A DNA stretch of 64,000 nucleotides, from contig NZ_JAJNCZ010000001.1 in the NCBI RefSeq assembly GCF_021026345.1, positions 1 to 64,000 of the forward strand, in the 5' to 3' direction. Origin of the DNA: Rhizobium sp. GN54 (GTDB lineage Bacteria; Pseudomonadota; Alphaproteobacteria; Rhizobiales; Rhizobiaceae). The notes beneath the pieces were generated by a model that worked only from the letters and a program-made list of their open reading frames with translations, was not told the DNA's origin and searched no databases. This document shows positions 18,113 through 27,515 of this stretch, one piece after another. How positions within the stretch are numbered: position 1 is the first letter of the stretch; every line of letters begins with the position of its first letter. The position numbers and the translations under genes are program-made.

Positions 18113-19642
18113 ATGGAAAAATTTCTGTTGGGGCTCGATGCCGGAAACACCGTCATCAAAGCCGTGATCTTCGATCTCAAGGGCCGGGAGGTGGCTTATG
18201 CGGGGGAGGAGTGCCGCAGCCGCATGCCGTGCCCCGGCCATGTGGAGCGCGATCTCGACGAACTCTGGTCCAATGCAAAAAGGGTGATCCGTTCCTGCCT
18301 CGACAAGGCGGGCATTGCTGCTGGGGATATCGCGGCCATCGGCTGCGCCGGCCATGGCAATGGGCTCTATGCGCTTGATCGCGATGGCCTGCCGCTTCTT
18401 GGCATCCAGTCGCTCGATACGCGCGCGACCGGGCTTGTCGAGGAATGGGCGGCCGAAGGCGTCGGCGACCGCACGGCACCGATTGCCCGCCAGCGCCCCT
18501 GGCCCTCCCAGACGCCGACGCTGCTCGCCTGGCTGAAACGCCATCGTCCCGAGCTCTTTCATCGCATCGGCACGGTGTTCTTCTCCAAGGACTTCGTCGT
18601 CAACCGGCTGACCGGGAGCCGTATCAGCGAGGTCTCCGACATGTCCGGCGCCGGCTTGCTCGATCTCGTCGCCCGCCGCTATGACGGGACGCTGATGGCC
18701 GCCTATGGCCTTGCCGACAGCATGCACATGCTGCCTCCGCTGATCGAAAGCGCTGACATCGCCGGCTATGTGACACAAGAGGTGGCGGCTGAAACCGGGC
18801 TTGCGGCGGGCACGCCGGTTGTCGGCGGGCTGTTCGATGTCGTGGCCTCCGCGCTCGGATCGGGGGTGTCGCGCACCGGCACCGCCTCGATCATCGCAGG
18901 CACCTGGAGCATCAACCAGGTGATCGTCGATGGCCCCGATCTCAGTGGCCCTGTCTTCATGTCCTCCACCTTCGACCGCAGCCGCTACATGGCGATGGAA
19001 AACAGCGCAACGTCGGCGGCCAATCTCGAATGGCTGGTCAGGGAATTCTTCGAGGGCGAGCATCAGGAGGGCGTTTCGCCCTTCGATACGGCCTGCGCCC
19101 TTGCCGCGGCCATCACGCCGGCGGCGGACGATCCGCTCTATCACCCCTATCTCTACGGCGCCCAGCAGGACGGCCATGCGCGGGCCGGCTTCTATGGCAT
19201 GGCCGGCTGGCATACCAAAGGGCATCTGATCCGGGCACTTCTGGAAGGCGTCGCCTTCGGCCATCGCCAGCATGTCGAGACAATCCGCAAGGCAGGCGCG
19301 ACCTTCGAGGAGGCCGTACTCTCCGGCGGCGGTTCGCGCAGCAGGCTCTGGCCGCAGATTTTTGCCGATGTTCTGGGCGTTCCCGTCACCGTTGCGGTGT
19401 CGCGGGAGACCGGGGCGCTCGGTGCCGCGATCGCGGCCGGGGCGGGTGTCGGGCTGTTTGCCGATTTCAGCGAAGGCGCCACCGCCATGGTGCGCACCGA
19501 TCGGCATTATCGGCCGAATGCCGCGCTTTTTCCCCATTACGACCGCCGATATGGACTTTACAAGGATATCACCGAGGCGATGACGCCGCTCTGGCGGCGG
19601 CTTTCGGAGACGCAAGGCCTCGCGACGGGAGTTGCAGCGTGA
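18113..19642 (+). CDS. FGGY-family carbohydrate kinase
   Basis: A 509-residue kinase with the FGGY N-terminal domain (LGLDAGNTVIKAVIFDLKGR, ATP phosphate loop) and C-terminal domain (EEAVLSGGGSRSRLWPQIFA). It resembles L-xylulose and erythritol kinases and presumably phosphorylates the imported polyol or ketose to trap it. The frame is open upstream, but the ATG at 18113 follows a strong GGGAGGGG ribosome-binding site and gives the normal N-terminus. It stands between the aldolase and GMC oxidoreductase genes. The exact substrate is not determinable here. Confidence 0.88.
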   Translation: MEKFLLGLDAGNTVIKAVIFDLKGREVAYAGEECRSRMPCPGHVERDLDELWSNAKRVIRSCLDKAGIAAGDIAAIGCAGHGNGLYALDRDGLPLLGIQSLDTRATGLVEEWAAEGVGDRTAPIARQRPWPSQTPTLLAWLKRHRPELFHRIGTVFFSKDFVVNRLTGSRISEVSDMSGAGLLDLVARRYDGTLMAAYGLADSMHMLPPLIESADIAGYVTQEVAAETGLAAGTPVVGGLFDVVASALGSGVSRTGTASIIAGTWSINQVIVDGPDLSGPVFMSSTFDRSRYMAMENSATSAANLEWLVREFFEGEHQEGVSPFDTACALAAAITPAADDPLYHPYLYGAQQDGHARAGFYGMAGWHTKGHLIRALLEGVAFGHRQHVETIRKAGATFEEAVLSGGGSRSRLWPQIFADVLGVPVTVAVSRETGALGAAIAAGAGVGLFADFSEGATAMVRTDRHYRPNAALFPHYDRRYGLYKDITEAMTPLWRRLSETQGLATGVAA

Positions 19643-19644
19643 CC

Positions 19645-21264
19645 ATGCCCATGAACGAGGCGCCGGTGGACGAAGGCCGCTACGATTTCATCATCGTCGG
19701 CGCGGGTTCGGCCGGCTGCGTGCTGGCAAACCGGCTCTCGGCCGATCCGAAAAACCGGGTGCTGCTGCTCGAGGCCGGCGGCTCGGATCGCTATCATTGG
19801 GTGCATGTGCCGATCGGCTATCTCTACTGCATGGGAAATCCGCGCACCGACTGGATGATGAAGACCGCGGCCGAGCCCGGCCTCAACGGCCGCGCGCTCA
19901 ACTATCCGCGCGGAAAGGTGCTCGGCGGCTGCTCCTCGATCAACGGCATGATCTACATGCGCGGGCAGGCGGCGGATTACGAAGGCTGGCGGCAGGCGGG
20001 CAATGCCGGCTGGGGCTGGGAGGACGTGCTCCCATTTTTCCTGAAATCGGAGGACAATTATCGCGGCAACTCAACCATGCACGGCGCCGGCGGCGAATGG
20101 CGCGTCGAACGGCAGCGGCTGTCCTGGCCGATCCTCGATGCCTTCCGCGATGCGGCCGAGGAACTCGGTATCCGCAAGACGGACGATTTCAACAGCGGCG
20201 ACAACGAAGGCTCAGGCTATTTCGAGGTCAATCAGAAGGGTGGTCTGCGCTGGAATACGACCAAGGCCTTCCTGCGTCCGGCGATGAAACGGCAGAACCT
20301 GCGCGTGCTGACGGGCGCCGAGACTGAGCGGCTGGAATTCGATGGCAAGGCCGTCTCCGGCGTGCGCTTTCACCTGAACGGGCGGACCTGCATCGCTCGC
20401 GCTGCCCGCGAGGTGGTGCTGTCGGCTGGCGCGATCAATTCGCCCAAGGTCCTGGAGCTTTCGGGCGTCGGGCGGCCGGATGTCTTGTCGTCGCTTGGCA
20501 TCCCTGTTCACCACCAGTTGCAGGGCGTCGGCGAGAACCTGCAGGACCATCTGCAGATCCGCACGGTCTTCAGGATCGAGGGCGCGCGGACGCTGAACCA
20601 ACTCTACCACAACCTTTTCAGCCGCGCCGGCATGGGGCTGCAATACGCGATCAGCCGCTCCGGCCCGCTTTCCATGGCCCCGAGCCAACTCGGCATCTTT
20701 GCCAGAAGCGATCCCGCCGTCGCGACCGCCGATCTCGAATATCACGTCCAGCCGCTCAGCACAGACAGGCTCGGCGAGCCTCTGCATCGCTATCCGGCTG
20801 TCACGGTCTCGGTTTGCAATCTCCGGCCGGAGAGCCGCGGCACGGTGCACGTCACGACGAGGGATGTCTCTATGGCCCCGGAGATCCGCCCCAACTATCT
20901 CTCGACGCCGGGCGACAGGCTGCTGGCGGCAAAGTCCATCCGCCATGCCCGCAGCCTGATGGAAACGAAGGCGATCGCGCGCTTCCGTCCGCAGGAGGTA
21001 TTGCCCGGCCGGGAATATCAGAGCGATGACGAGGTGATCCGCCGTGCCGGCGACATCGCTACCACGATCTTCCATCCTGTCGGCACCTGCAGGATGGGCA
21101 GCGATCCGATGGCGGTGGTGGATGCAAAGCTGCGCGTGCACGGGCTTGAGAAGCTGCGCGTCGTCGATGCGTCGATCATGCCGACAATCGTGTCCGGCAA
21201 TACGAACTCCCCGGTGATCATGATCGCGGAAAAGGCAGCGGAGATGGTGCTGAGGAGGCAGTAG
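19645..21264 (+). CDS. GMC-family FAD oxidoreductase (choline dehydrogenase-like)
   Basis: A 539-residue glucose-methanol-choline oxidoreductase. The FAD fold is [18 protein letters not shown], the first GMC signature is [20 protein letters not shown], and the second is [15 protein letters not shown]. The C-terminal active-site region [17 protein letters not shown] has the catalytic histidine. It would oxidise a primary or secondary alcohol, possibly the free polyol before phosphorylation. ATG 19645 lies two bases after the kinase stop; GTG 19639 and ATG 19651 are in frame. It is the last gene of the operon. Confidence 0.87.
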   Translation: MPMNEAPVDEGRYDFIIVGAGSAGCVLANRLSADPKNRVLLLEAGGSDRYHWVHVPIGYLYCMGNPRTDWMMKTAAEPGLNGRALNYPRGKVLGGCSSINGMIYMRGQAADYEGWRQAGNAGWGWEDVLPFFLKSEDNYRGNSTMHGAGGEWRVERQRLSWPILDAFRDAAEELGIRKTDDFNSGDNEGSGYFEVNQKGGLRWNTTKAFLRPAMKRQNLRVLTGAETERLEFDGKAVSGVRFHLNGRTCIARAAREVVLSAGAINSPKVLELSGVGRPDVLSSLGIPVHHQLQGVGENLQDHLQIRTVFRIEGARTLNQLYHNLFSRAGMGLQYAISRSGPLSMAPSQLGIFARSDPAVATADLEYHVQPLSTDRLGEPLHRYPAVTVSVCNLRPESRGTVHVTTRDVSMAPEIRPNYLSTPGDRLLAAKSIRHARSLMETKAIARFRPQEVLPGREYQSDDEVIRRAGDIATTIFHPVGTCRMGSDPMAVVDAKLRVHGLEKLRVVDASIMPTIVSGNTNSPVIMIAEKAAEMVLRRQ

Positions 21265-21691
21265 CGGAACGATTTCTTCCATCCGGCTAGACATCCGGAA
21301 GCATCCAAAAGTGCCCCGGATATTCAAGTTCGGCCTTGTGCCAGGGTCGACGTACCGCGCACATCTGTCGAAATGCAGGTCTTTTTTGTAAGCCTCTGTG
21401 TATTCAGGTCACCGCAACCAAAGACCGCTCGAAACTTTCGTTCCATCGTCAGTTTCGCAACCGGCCTATGCCTGATCAAATTCGTCCACACGGCCTAGCC
21501 ATTTTCATGGCGAATTCTGCTGGCAATCTGCTCGTCCGTAAGCCGTACACGCTTCAGTTCGTCGGCCTCCTGTTACGGCGGTCTCAGAGACATTGCAGGA
21601 CGTTCAGGGGTGGGCATTCTTTCAGCGGCCGCCGGAGAAGTATCGCAAAACCAAGCTGCGCCTATTTTTATTGCATGCCTGTTTTTGTGGC
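21265..21691. other. Gene-free stretch with a degenerate tRNA-end-like repeat
   Basis: I see no convincing gene here. At 21390-21430, AGCCTCTGTGTATTCAGGTC then ACCGCAACCAAAGACCGCTC is a diverged copy of the repeats at 38.72 and 59.43 kb; its GCAACCAAAGACCGC core also recurs exactly at 38894-38908. The rest, up to the LacI promoter, is unassigned and probably scar sequence. Confidence 0.4.
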
Positions 21692-21743
21692 TTGACAGGC
21701 GGCGCATGACTGACATTGTAAAGCGGTTTAGTAAATCGCTTTA
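21692..21743 (+). promoter_or_regulatory. Promoter with two tandem LacI-type operators
   Basis: TTGACA at 21692-21697 and ATTGTA at 21715-21720 are spaced 17 bases and point to the LacI gene. TAAAGCGGTTTA (21719-21730) and TAAATCGCTTTA (21732-21743) are two adjacent copies fitting the LacI-family pattern TAAANCGNTTTA, and together they form an outer inverted repeat GTAAAGCG..CGCTTTAC. They overlap and follow the -10, a position suited to autorepression by the LacI protein at 21782 and repression of its downstream operon. Confidence 0.65.
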
Positions 21744-21781
21744 CCTAGATGGGAACGACAGGGTCGAGTCACGGAGACATC

Positions 21782-22804
21782 ATGTCCGCAAAGCGTGCCG
21801 TAAGCCTGAAGGATGTTGCTGACGCCGCCGGCGTTTCGGTGACGACGGTTTCGCGCCTGCTCAACGGTTCGCTCCAACTGCCTCCCGAAACCAAACAGCG
21901 CATCGACAATGCGATCCGGGATCTCCGCTACCAGCCGAACCCACATGCCCGCCGTCTGAGCCGTGGTCGTTCGGAGACGATCGGGCTCGTGGTGCCCGAT
22001 ATCGCAAATCCGTTCTTCGCGACGCTGGTTGCAGCCGTCGAAGAGGAGGCAGACAAGCGCGGGCTCGCATTGTCGTTACACGCGACGCTCAATCGCTCCG
22101 GGCGTGAGATCTCCTACGTGACGGCTCTTGCCCGCAACCATGTCGACGGGCTGATTTTCGTCACCAACCATCCCGACGATGGCGAACTGGCTGCTCTGAT
22201 CAACCAGGCGGGAAAGGTCGTCATCGTCGACGAGGATGTACCGAACGCGATGGTGCCAAAGCTCTTTTCGGACAATGAGCAGGGCGGTTATCTCGCCGGC
22301 CGGCATCTTGCCGATCACGGGCACCGGCGCGTCGCCTATATCGGTGGGCCGCAGGAGATGATTAGTACCCGCCGTCGTTCCCAGGGGCTTGAGCGCGCCC
22401 TTGAGGAGCGAGGAGAGCCGGTCCGGGTGATCCGTTACGAGGGCAGCTTTACGGTGGAATTTGGCCGACAGGCCGCACGCCGTTTCCTCGACGAAGGCAT
22501 GCCCGCGACGGCGATTTTCGCCAGTTCTGACGAAATCGCGATCGGGTTGATCGAGGTCCTGCTTGCCCAGGGCGTCTCCATTCCCGACGAAGTGTCGGTC
22601 ATCGGCTTCGACGATGTCGGCCCATTGCACCTCTTTGCACCGCCCCTGACTGCCATACGCCAGCCTATACGGGCACTTGGCGAGCGGGCGGTCGCACTGC
22701 TTCTCGAAACAAACTGGCAGGAGACCGAGAGCCTGAGCTCGGAGGAATTGCTTCCAGTCGAAATCGTCGTGCGGAACTCCGTTGCACCGCCGTCGAAATC
22801 ATAA
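21782..22804 (+). CDS. LacI-family transcriptional regulator
   Basis: A 340-residue LacI repressor. The N-terminal DNA-binding domain begins VSLKDVADAAGVSVTTVSRL, with hinge helix QPNPHARRLSRGRS. The effector domain is a periplasmic-binding-protein fold with GLVVPDIANPFFATLVAAVE and the C-terminal SVIGFDDVGPLHLFAPPLTA. It probably binds the tandem operators 40-65 bases upstream and controls itself and the importer operon that starts 37 bases after its stop. GGAG precedes ATG 21782; an upstream in-frame ATG at 21749 is less likely because it lies close to the operators. Confidence 0.92.
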   Translation: MSAKRAVSLKDVADAAGVSVTTVSRLLNGSLQLPPETKQRIDNAIRDLRYQPNPHARRLSRGRSETIGLVVPDIANPFFATLVAAVEEEADKRGLALSLHATLNRSGREISYVTALARNHVDGLIFVTNHPDDGELAALINQAGKVVIVDEDVPNAMVPKLFSDNEQGGYLAGRHLADHGHRRVAYIGGPQEMISTRRRSQGLERALEERGEPVRVIRYEGSFTVEFGRQAARRFLDEGMPATAIFASSDEIAIGLIEVLLAQGVSIPDEVSVIGFDDVGPLHLFAPPLTAIRQPIRALGERAVALLLETNWQETESLSSEELLPVEIVVRNSVAPPSKS

Positions 22805-22841
22805 TGAGCAACGACGATGAACCAAACCAGAGGACGAACAC

Positions 22842-23792
22842 ATGACTATTCTGACACGCAGGATGTTGACCGCAGCCCTGGCCGCAACCGCCTTTGCCGG
22901 CATTTCGCTCGGTTCAGTGGCCAATGCCGCTGAGAAGACCTTTGCCCTTGTCCAGATCAACCAGCAGGCGCTGTTCTTCAACCAGATGAACGAGGGCGCA
23001 CAGAAGGCTGCCGATGCGGCCGGCGCCAAGCTGGTCATCTTCAATGCCAACAACGATCCGGCTGCACAGAACAGCGCGATCGAGACCTATATCCAGCAGA
23101 AGGTCGACGGTCTCGCCGTCGTCGCCATCGACGTCAACGGCATCATGCCGGCCGTGCAGCAGGCCGCCGCCGCCGGCATTCCGGTCGTCGCCATCGACGC
23201 GATCCTGCCGGAAGGTCCGCAGAAGGCGCAGATCGGCGTCGACAACGCCAAGGCTGGCGCCGACATGGGCAAGTTCTTCCTCGACTACGTGAAGAGCGAC
23301 ATGGACGGCAAGGTGAAGTATGGCGTCGTCGGCGCGCTGAACTCCTTCATCCAGAACGTTCGCCAGGAAGGTTTCGAAACGACTGTCAAGGGCGCGGAAG
23401 GCGTCGAGACCGCCGGCGTCGTCGATGGCCAGAACATTCAGGACAACGCGCTGGCTGCTGCCGAGAACCTGATCACCGGCAATCCGGACATGACCGCGGT
23501 CTACGCGACAGGCGAACCGGCCCTGATGGGCGCGATCGCCGCCGTCGAAAGCCAGGGCAAGCAGGCCGACGTGAAGATCTTCGGCTGGGATCTCACCGCC
23601 CAGGCGATCGCCGGGATCGATGCCGGCTACGTGACCGCAGTGATCCAGCAGGATCCGGCGGCCATGGGTGCGGCAGCCGTCGATGCGCTGAAGACGCTTT
23701 CGGATGGCGGAAGCGTCGAGAAGACGATTTCCGTGCCGATCACCATCGTCACCAAGGAGAATGTCGAACCATACCGGGCCGTCTTCAAATGA
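22842..23792 (+). CDS. Ribose-type ABC transporter substrate-binding protein
   Basis: A 316-residue periplasmic binding protein with signal peptide (MTILTRRMLTAALAATAFAG, cleavage near ANA-AEK). Peripla_BP_4 features include VVAIDVNGIMPAVQQAAAAG and GWDLTAQAIAGIDAGYVTAV. It captures a sugar or nucleoside-like ligand for the half-size ATPase and permease encoded next. Its stop overlaps the start of the ATPase gene (ATGA). Substrate unknown; the operon's later genes suggest a nitrogen-containing or modified sugar. Confidence 0.9.
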   Translation: MTILTRRMLTAALAATAFAGISLGSVANAAEKTFALVQINQQALFFNQMNEGAQKAADAAGAKLVIFNANNDPAAQNSAIETYIQQKVDGLAVVAIDVNGIMPAVQQAAAAGIPVVAIDAILPEGPQKAQIGVDNAKAGADMGKFFLDYVKSDMDGKVKYGVVGALNSFIQNVRQEGFETTVKGAEGVETAGVVDGQNIQDNALAAAENLITGNPDMTAVYATGEPALMGAIAAVESQGKQADVKIFGWDLTAQAIAGIDAGYVTAVIQQDPAAMGAAAVDALKTLSDGGSVEKTISVPITIVTKENVEPYRAVFK

Positions 23793-24604
23793 TCTCTGAC
23801 CGACAGCTCCCAACCGCTGTCGCAGGGGCCGGGGGAGGGGATATCCTCTCCCGGCAATCCGGCGAGAGCGCCATTCGCCAGCCCAGAATTTCTCTGAAGG
23901 GCATCCGCAAGACTTTTGGTTCGCATCAGGCGCTGCGCGGCGTCGATCTCGATATCTATCCGGGAGAATGCCTCGGTCTGGTCGGCGACAATGCGGCCGG
24001 CAAATCGACTCTGACCAAGATCATCTCCGGCACCTACATTCCCGACGATGGCTCGATCTCGATCGAGGGGCAGGAGGTCCGCTTCAGCGGGCCGGCCGAT
24101 GCCCGTGACCGCAACATCGAGATGGTGTTTCAGGACCTGAGCCTCTGCGACCATGTCGATGTGGTGGGCAATCTCTTCCTCGGCCGTGAACTGACCAAGG
24201 GGCCGTTCCTCGATCGCCCGCGCATGATGACGGAAGCCCGCGCCATGCTGGATGCGCTGGAAATCCGCATTCCGCGCCTCGGGGCCAAGGTGGAGAAACT
24301 GTCCGGCGGCCAGCGACAGGCGATTGCGATCGCCCGGGCGGCCTCGTTCAATCCGAAGGTCCTGATCATGGACGAGCCGACATCCGCGCTGGCTGTCGCC
24401 GAGGTGGAGGCCGTGCTCAACCTGATCAACCGGGTCAAGGCCAAGGGCGTCTCGGTGATCCTCATCACCCACCGCCTGCAGGATCTGTTCCGCGTCTGCG
24501 ATCGTATCGCCGTCATGTACGAGGGCACCAAGGTTGCCGAGCGCGATATCGGCAAGACCGACCTGCAGGACCTCGTGCAGCTTATCGTCGGAGGCAGACA
24601 TTGA
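23789..24604 (+). CDS. ABC transporter ATP-binding protein, single NBD, with unusual N-terminal extension
   Basis: A 271-residue single-domain ATPase of the FrcA type, about half the size of RbsA. Walker A is GDNAAGKST, the signature is KLSGGQRQAIAIARAA, and Walker B is LIMDEPTSALAVAEVEAV. The domain proper starts at about residue 32 (PRISLKGIRKTFGSHQ). The first ~31 residues are low-complexity, and their DNA contains the GGGGCCGGGGGAGGGGAT patch also seen in the repeat-like gap at 10.75 kb. No later in-frame ATG, GTG or TTG start exists before the domain, so the extension seems to be translated. The ATG overlaps the stop of the binding-protein gene. Confidence 0.88.
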   Translation: MISDRQLPTAVAGAGGGDILSRQSGESAIRQPRISLKGIRKTFGSHQALRGVDLDIYPGECLGLVGDNAAGKSTLTKIISGTYIPDDGSISIEGQEVRFSGPADARDRNIEMVFQDLSLCDHVDVVGNLFLGRELTKGPFLDRPRMMTEARAMLDALEIRIPRLGAKVEKLSGGQRQAIAIARAASFNPKVLIMDEPTSALAVAEVEAVLNLINRVKAKGVSVILITHRLQDLFRVCDRIAVMYEGTKVAERDIGKTDLQDLVQLIVGGRH

Positions 24605-25602
24605 GCGCCTATACCGAACGCGCGGCCGGATCGCCGGTCGCAGACTTCCTTTCCGAGCATGCGCAGGTCCTGTCGATCACCGCATTCTTCCTCGCCTGCC
24701 TCTTGTTCTTCTCCGTCACCACGGACACGTTTCTGACGCTCGGCAACATCCTCAACGTGTTGCGCCAGGCCGCCCCGATCCTCGTCGTGGCCGTCGCGAT
24801 GACGCTTGTCATCATCACCGGCGGCATAGACCTTTCGGTCGGCTCGCAGGTGGCGCTGGTCAATGCAGTCGCAGCCATCATCATGGCAATGGGCTATCCT
24901 TGGCCGGTTGTCGTCGTCGGCATGATCGCCTTCGGCGCGTTTCTCGGGATGGCGCAGGGATGGTTCGTCGCCTATCAGGGTATCCCGGCCTTCATCGTGA
25001 CGCTTGCGGGCCTTTCGATCCTGCGTGGTTTCGCACTCTGGCTGACACAGGGCTATTCGATCCCGATCAAGGACGCGCCCGGCTTCTTCGCGCTCGGACG
25101 CGGTGAACTTCTCGGCATTCCGGTGCCGGCACTGATCGCGATACTCGTGGCAGCGATCGGCTATGTCATCATCGCCTATACGAAATACGGCCGACAGGTC
25201 GTTGCCGTCGGCTCCAATCTCGAGGCTGCCCGCCGGGTCGGCATGCCGGCGAAATGGATCCTTGCCTCCGTCTACATGGTCTGCGGCATCGCCTGTGCGC
25301 TGGCGGGACTTCTCATCGCCGCGCGCCTCGGTTCCGGTTCGTCCAACGCGGCGGTCGGTTTCGAGCTGCAGGTCATTGCGGCGGTGGTGCTCGGCGGCAC
25401 GTCCTTGATGGGCGGGCGTGGCAGCATTCTCGGCACCGTGCTCGGTACCCTGACCATCGCGGTCATCGGCAACGGGTTGATCCTGATGCATATCTCGCCC
25501 TTCTTCACCCAGATCGTGACGGGCGCGATCATCCTCGTGGCGATCTGGCTCAACACCAAGATCTTCACCACCAACTTCCGCTTCGGCGGAAAGAAGACGT
25601 GA
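24601..25602 (+). CDS. Ribose-type ABC transporter permease
   Basis: A 333-residue RbsC-type permease with about nine to ten hydrophobic segments and the motif VAMTLVIITGGIDLSVGSQV; the C-terminal VLGGTSLMGGRGSILGTVLG is also typical. Translation appears to start at TTG 24601, which overlaps the ATPase stop as TTGA, so the two are likely coupled. It forms the channel of the LacI-controlled importer. The phosphotriesterase-like gene follows after seven bases. Confidence 0.9.
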   Translation: MSAYTERAAGSPVADFLSEHAQVLSITAFFLACLLFFSVTTDTFLTLGNILNVLRQAAPILVVAVAMTLVIITGGIDLSVGSQVALVNAVAAIIMAMGYPWPVVVVGMIAFGAFLGMAQGWFVAYQGIPAFIVTLAGLSILRGFALWLTQGYSIPIKDAPGFFALGRGELLGIPVPALIAILVAAIGYVIIAYTKYGRQVVAVGSNLEAARRVGMPAKWILASVYMVCGIACALAGLLIAARLGSGSSNAAVGFELQVIAAVVLGGTSLMGGRGSILGTVLGTLTIAVIGNGLILMHISPFFTQIVTGAIILVAIWLNTKIFTTNFRFGGKKT

Positions 25603-25609
25603 GGGTGGG

Positions 25610-26674
25610 ATGAGCGAATTATCGGAAGCCCATGTGCACTCCGGCAGGGTGATGACGGTGGCGGGGGCGATCCCCGTCTCCGACCTCGGGGTCACCCTGA
25701 TGCACGAGCACATCCTCAACGACTGCCGCTGCTGGTGGCATGCGCCGAAGACGCCGGAGCGGCAATATCTGGCCGACAGCTTCGTCTGCATCGAGATCCT
25801 GAGCGAGTTGCATCAGGACCCCTTCGTCAACAAGCACAATATCACGCTGGACGACGAACCGCTGGCGATCACCGAGCTCAAGGACTTTGCCAGGCATGGC
25901 GGCCACACGGTCGTCGAGCCGACCTGCCAGGGGATCGGCCGCGATCCACGGGCGCTCAAGCGGATATCGCAGGGCTCCGGGCTCAACATCATCATGGGCG
26001 CCGGCTACTATCTCGGCTCCTCCCATCCGGCGAAGGTCGCCGGAATGTCGATCGACGAGATCGCCGACGAGATCGTTCATGAGGCGACAGTCGGCGTCGA
26101 CGGCACGGACATCAAGGTCGGGCTGATCGGCGAGATCGGCGTGTCGTCGGACTTCACCGATCAGGAAGAGAAGTCGCTGAGGGCGGCGGCCCGGGCGCAG
26201 GCGCGGACCGGGTTGCCCCTGATGGTGCATCTGCCGGGATGGTTCCGGCTGGGCCACAAGGTGCTCGACATCGCGGCCGAGGAGGGGGCAGGGCTCCGTC
26301 ATACCGTCCTTTGCCACATGAACCCGTCGCATGATGACCTCGCCTATCAGGAAGAGCTGGCATCCCGCGGCGCATTCCTGGAATACGACATGATCGGCAT
26401 GGACTTCTTCTATGCCGATCAGCAGGTGCAGTGCCCGAGCGACGAAGAGGCGGCGCGTGCGATCGTCAAGCTGATCGAGCGTGGCCATATCGACCGCATC
26501 CTGCTGTCCCACGACGTGTTCCTGAAGATGATGCTGACAAGATATGGCGGCAACGGATACGCCTACATCCTCAAGCATTTCCTGCCGCGCCTGAAGCGGC
26601 ATGGCGTCACTGATGCGCAGCTCGACATCCTCATGCGCGACAATCCGAGATCGGTGTTCGAGGCCAGTCCCTGA
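25610..26674 (+). CDS. Phosphotriesterase-family metal-dependent hydrolase
   Basis: A 354-residue amidohydrolase-superfamily TIM barrel. The metal site opens with MHEHIL (His32, His34), the bridging residue is probably the Glu of LIGEIG rather than a carboxylated lysine, and MVHLPGW, CHMNPSHDD and LLSHDVFLK supply the remaining His and Asp. Members act as lactonases or on organophosphates; in sugar operons, lactonase or ester hydrolysis is more usual. It sits between the importer and the amidotransferase-fold gene, so it probably works on the imported compound or an oxidised lactone of it. GGTGGG precedes the ATG. Confidence 0.85.
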   Translation: MSELSEAHVHSGRVMTVAGAIPVSDLGVTLMHEHILNDCRCWWHAPKTPERQYLADSFVCIEILSELHQDPFVNKHNITLDDEPLAITELKDFARHGGHTVVEPTCQGIGRDPRALKRISQGSGLNIIMGAGYYLGSSHPAKVAGMSIDEIADEIVHEATVGVDGTDIKVGLIGEIGVSSDFTDQEEKSLRAAARAQARTGLPLMVHLPGWFRLGHKVLDIAAEEGAGLRHTVLCHMNPSHDDLAYQEELASRGAFLEYDMIGMDFFYADQQVQCPSDEEAARAIVKLIERGHIDRILLSHDVFLKMMLTRYGGNGYAYILKHFLPRLKRHGVTDAQLDILMRDNPRSVFEASP

Positions 26675-26705
26675 TCACCAGAACGACCACAGGAATGGAA
26701 AGACC

Positions 26706-27476
26706 ATGACCAAGAAAGTCCTCCTCGTCGGCGAGAGCTGGGTCAGCTCCGCCACCCACTACAAAGGCTTCGACCAGTTCGGCAGCGTAACCTTCCATCT
26801 CGGCGCCGAGCCGCTGGTGAAGGCGCTAGAGGGCAGCGAGTACAATCTGACCTACATGCCCGCCCATGAGGCCGTGGAAAAATTCCCCTTCGAGATGGAG
26901 GGGCTCGACGCCTATGACGTGATCATCCTCTCCGACATCGGGGCTAACTCGCTGCTGCTGCCGCCCGCCGTCTGGCTGCATTCGAAGACCGTGCCGAACC
27001 GCCTCAAGCTGATCAAGGCATGGGTGGAAAAGGGCGGTGGCCTGCTGATGGTCGGCGGCTATTTCTCCTTCCAGGGGATAGACGGCAAGGCACGCTGGCG
27101 CCGCACGGCGGTTGAGGACGTACTGCCGGTCACCTGCCTTCCCTATGACGATCGCGTCGAGATCCCGGAAGGCGCAACGGCCGTCGTCACCAAGGCGGAG
27201 CATCCGACGGCTGCCGGCATGACCGGCGAATGGCCGCTGCTACTAGGTGTCAACGAAGTGGAAGTGCGCGACCGTGATGATGTCGATGTCGTTGCCCGCC
27301 TGCCTGAAGATCAGGGCGGCCATCCGCTGCTCGTGACCGGCGCATTCGGCAAGGGTCGCAGTGCCGCCTGGACTTCGGACATCGGACCGCACTGGCTGTC
27401 ACCCGCATTCTGCGAATGGGAGGGCTATGGCCGACTGTGGAAGAACATCTTGGGGTGGCTGAGCGAGAAGGGGTGA
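26706..27476 (+). CDS. Glutamine-amidotransferase-fold protein (DUF1355/ThuA-like), copy 1
   Basis: A 256-residue protein of the family usually annotated 'putative glutamine amidotransferase' (PF07090). It has the class I amidotransferase-like fold, but the nucleophile elbow reads LLMVGGYFSFQG, so the catalytic Cys expected in GxCxG is a Tyr. It is therefore unlikely to hydrolyse glutamine. Copy 2 at 32735 is very similar over its whole length, including GESWVSSATHYKGFDQFGSV and GGYFSFQGIDGKARWRR. Each copy belongs to a different importer operon. Function unknown; ThuA relatives act in sugar metabolism. It is the last gene before a palindromic repeat. Confidence 0.8.
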   Translation: MTKKVLLVGESWVSSATHYKGFDQFGSVTFHLGAEPLVKALEGSEYNLTYMPAHEAVEKFPFEMEGLDAYDVIILSDIGANSLLLPPAVWLHSKTVPNRLKLIKAWVEKGGGLLMVGGYFSFQGIDGKARWRRTAVEDVLPVTCLPYDDRVEIPEGATAVVTKAEHPTAAGMTGEWPLLLGVNEVEVRDRDDVDVVARLPEDQGGHPLLVTGAFGKGRSAAWTSDIGPHWLSPAFCEWEGYGRLWKNILGWLSEKG

Positions 27477-27515
27477 TCGGGGCTGGAGATCCATAACGCG
27501 CCCGTTAGCTCTCCT

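Noticed and set aside
19030-19644. 5' extension of the GMC oxidoreductase frame
   Set aside because: The open frame overlaps the kinase gene; the family N-terminus begins at the ATG around 19645-19651.
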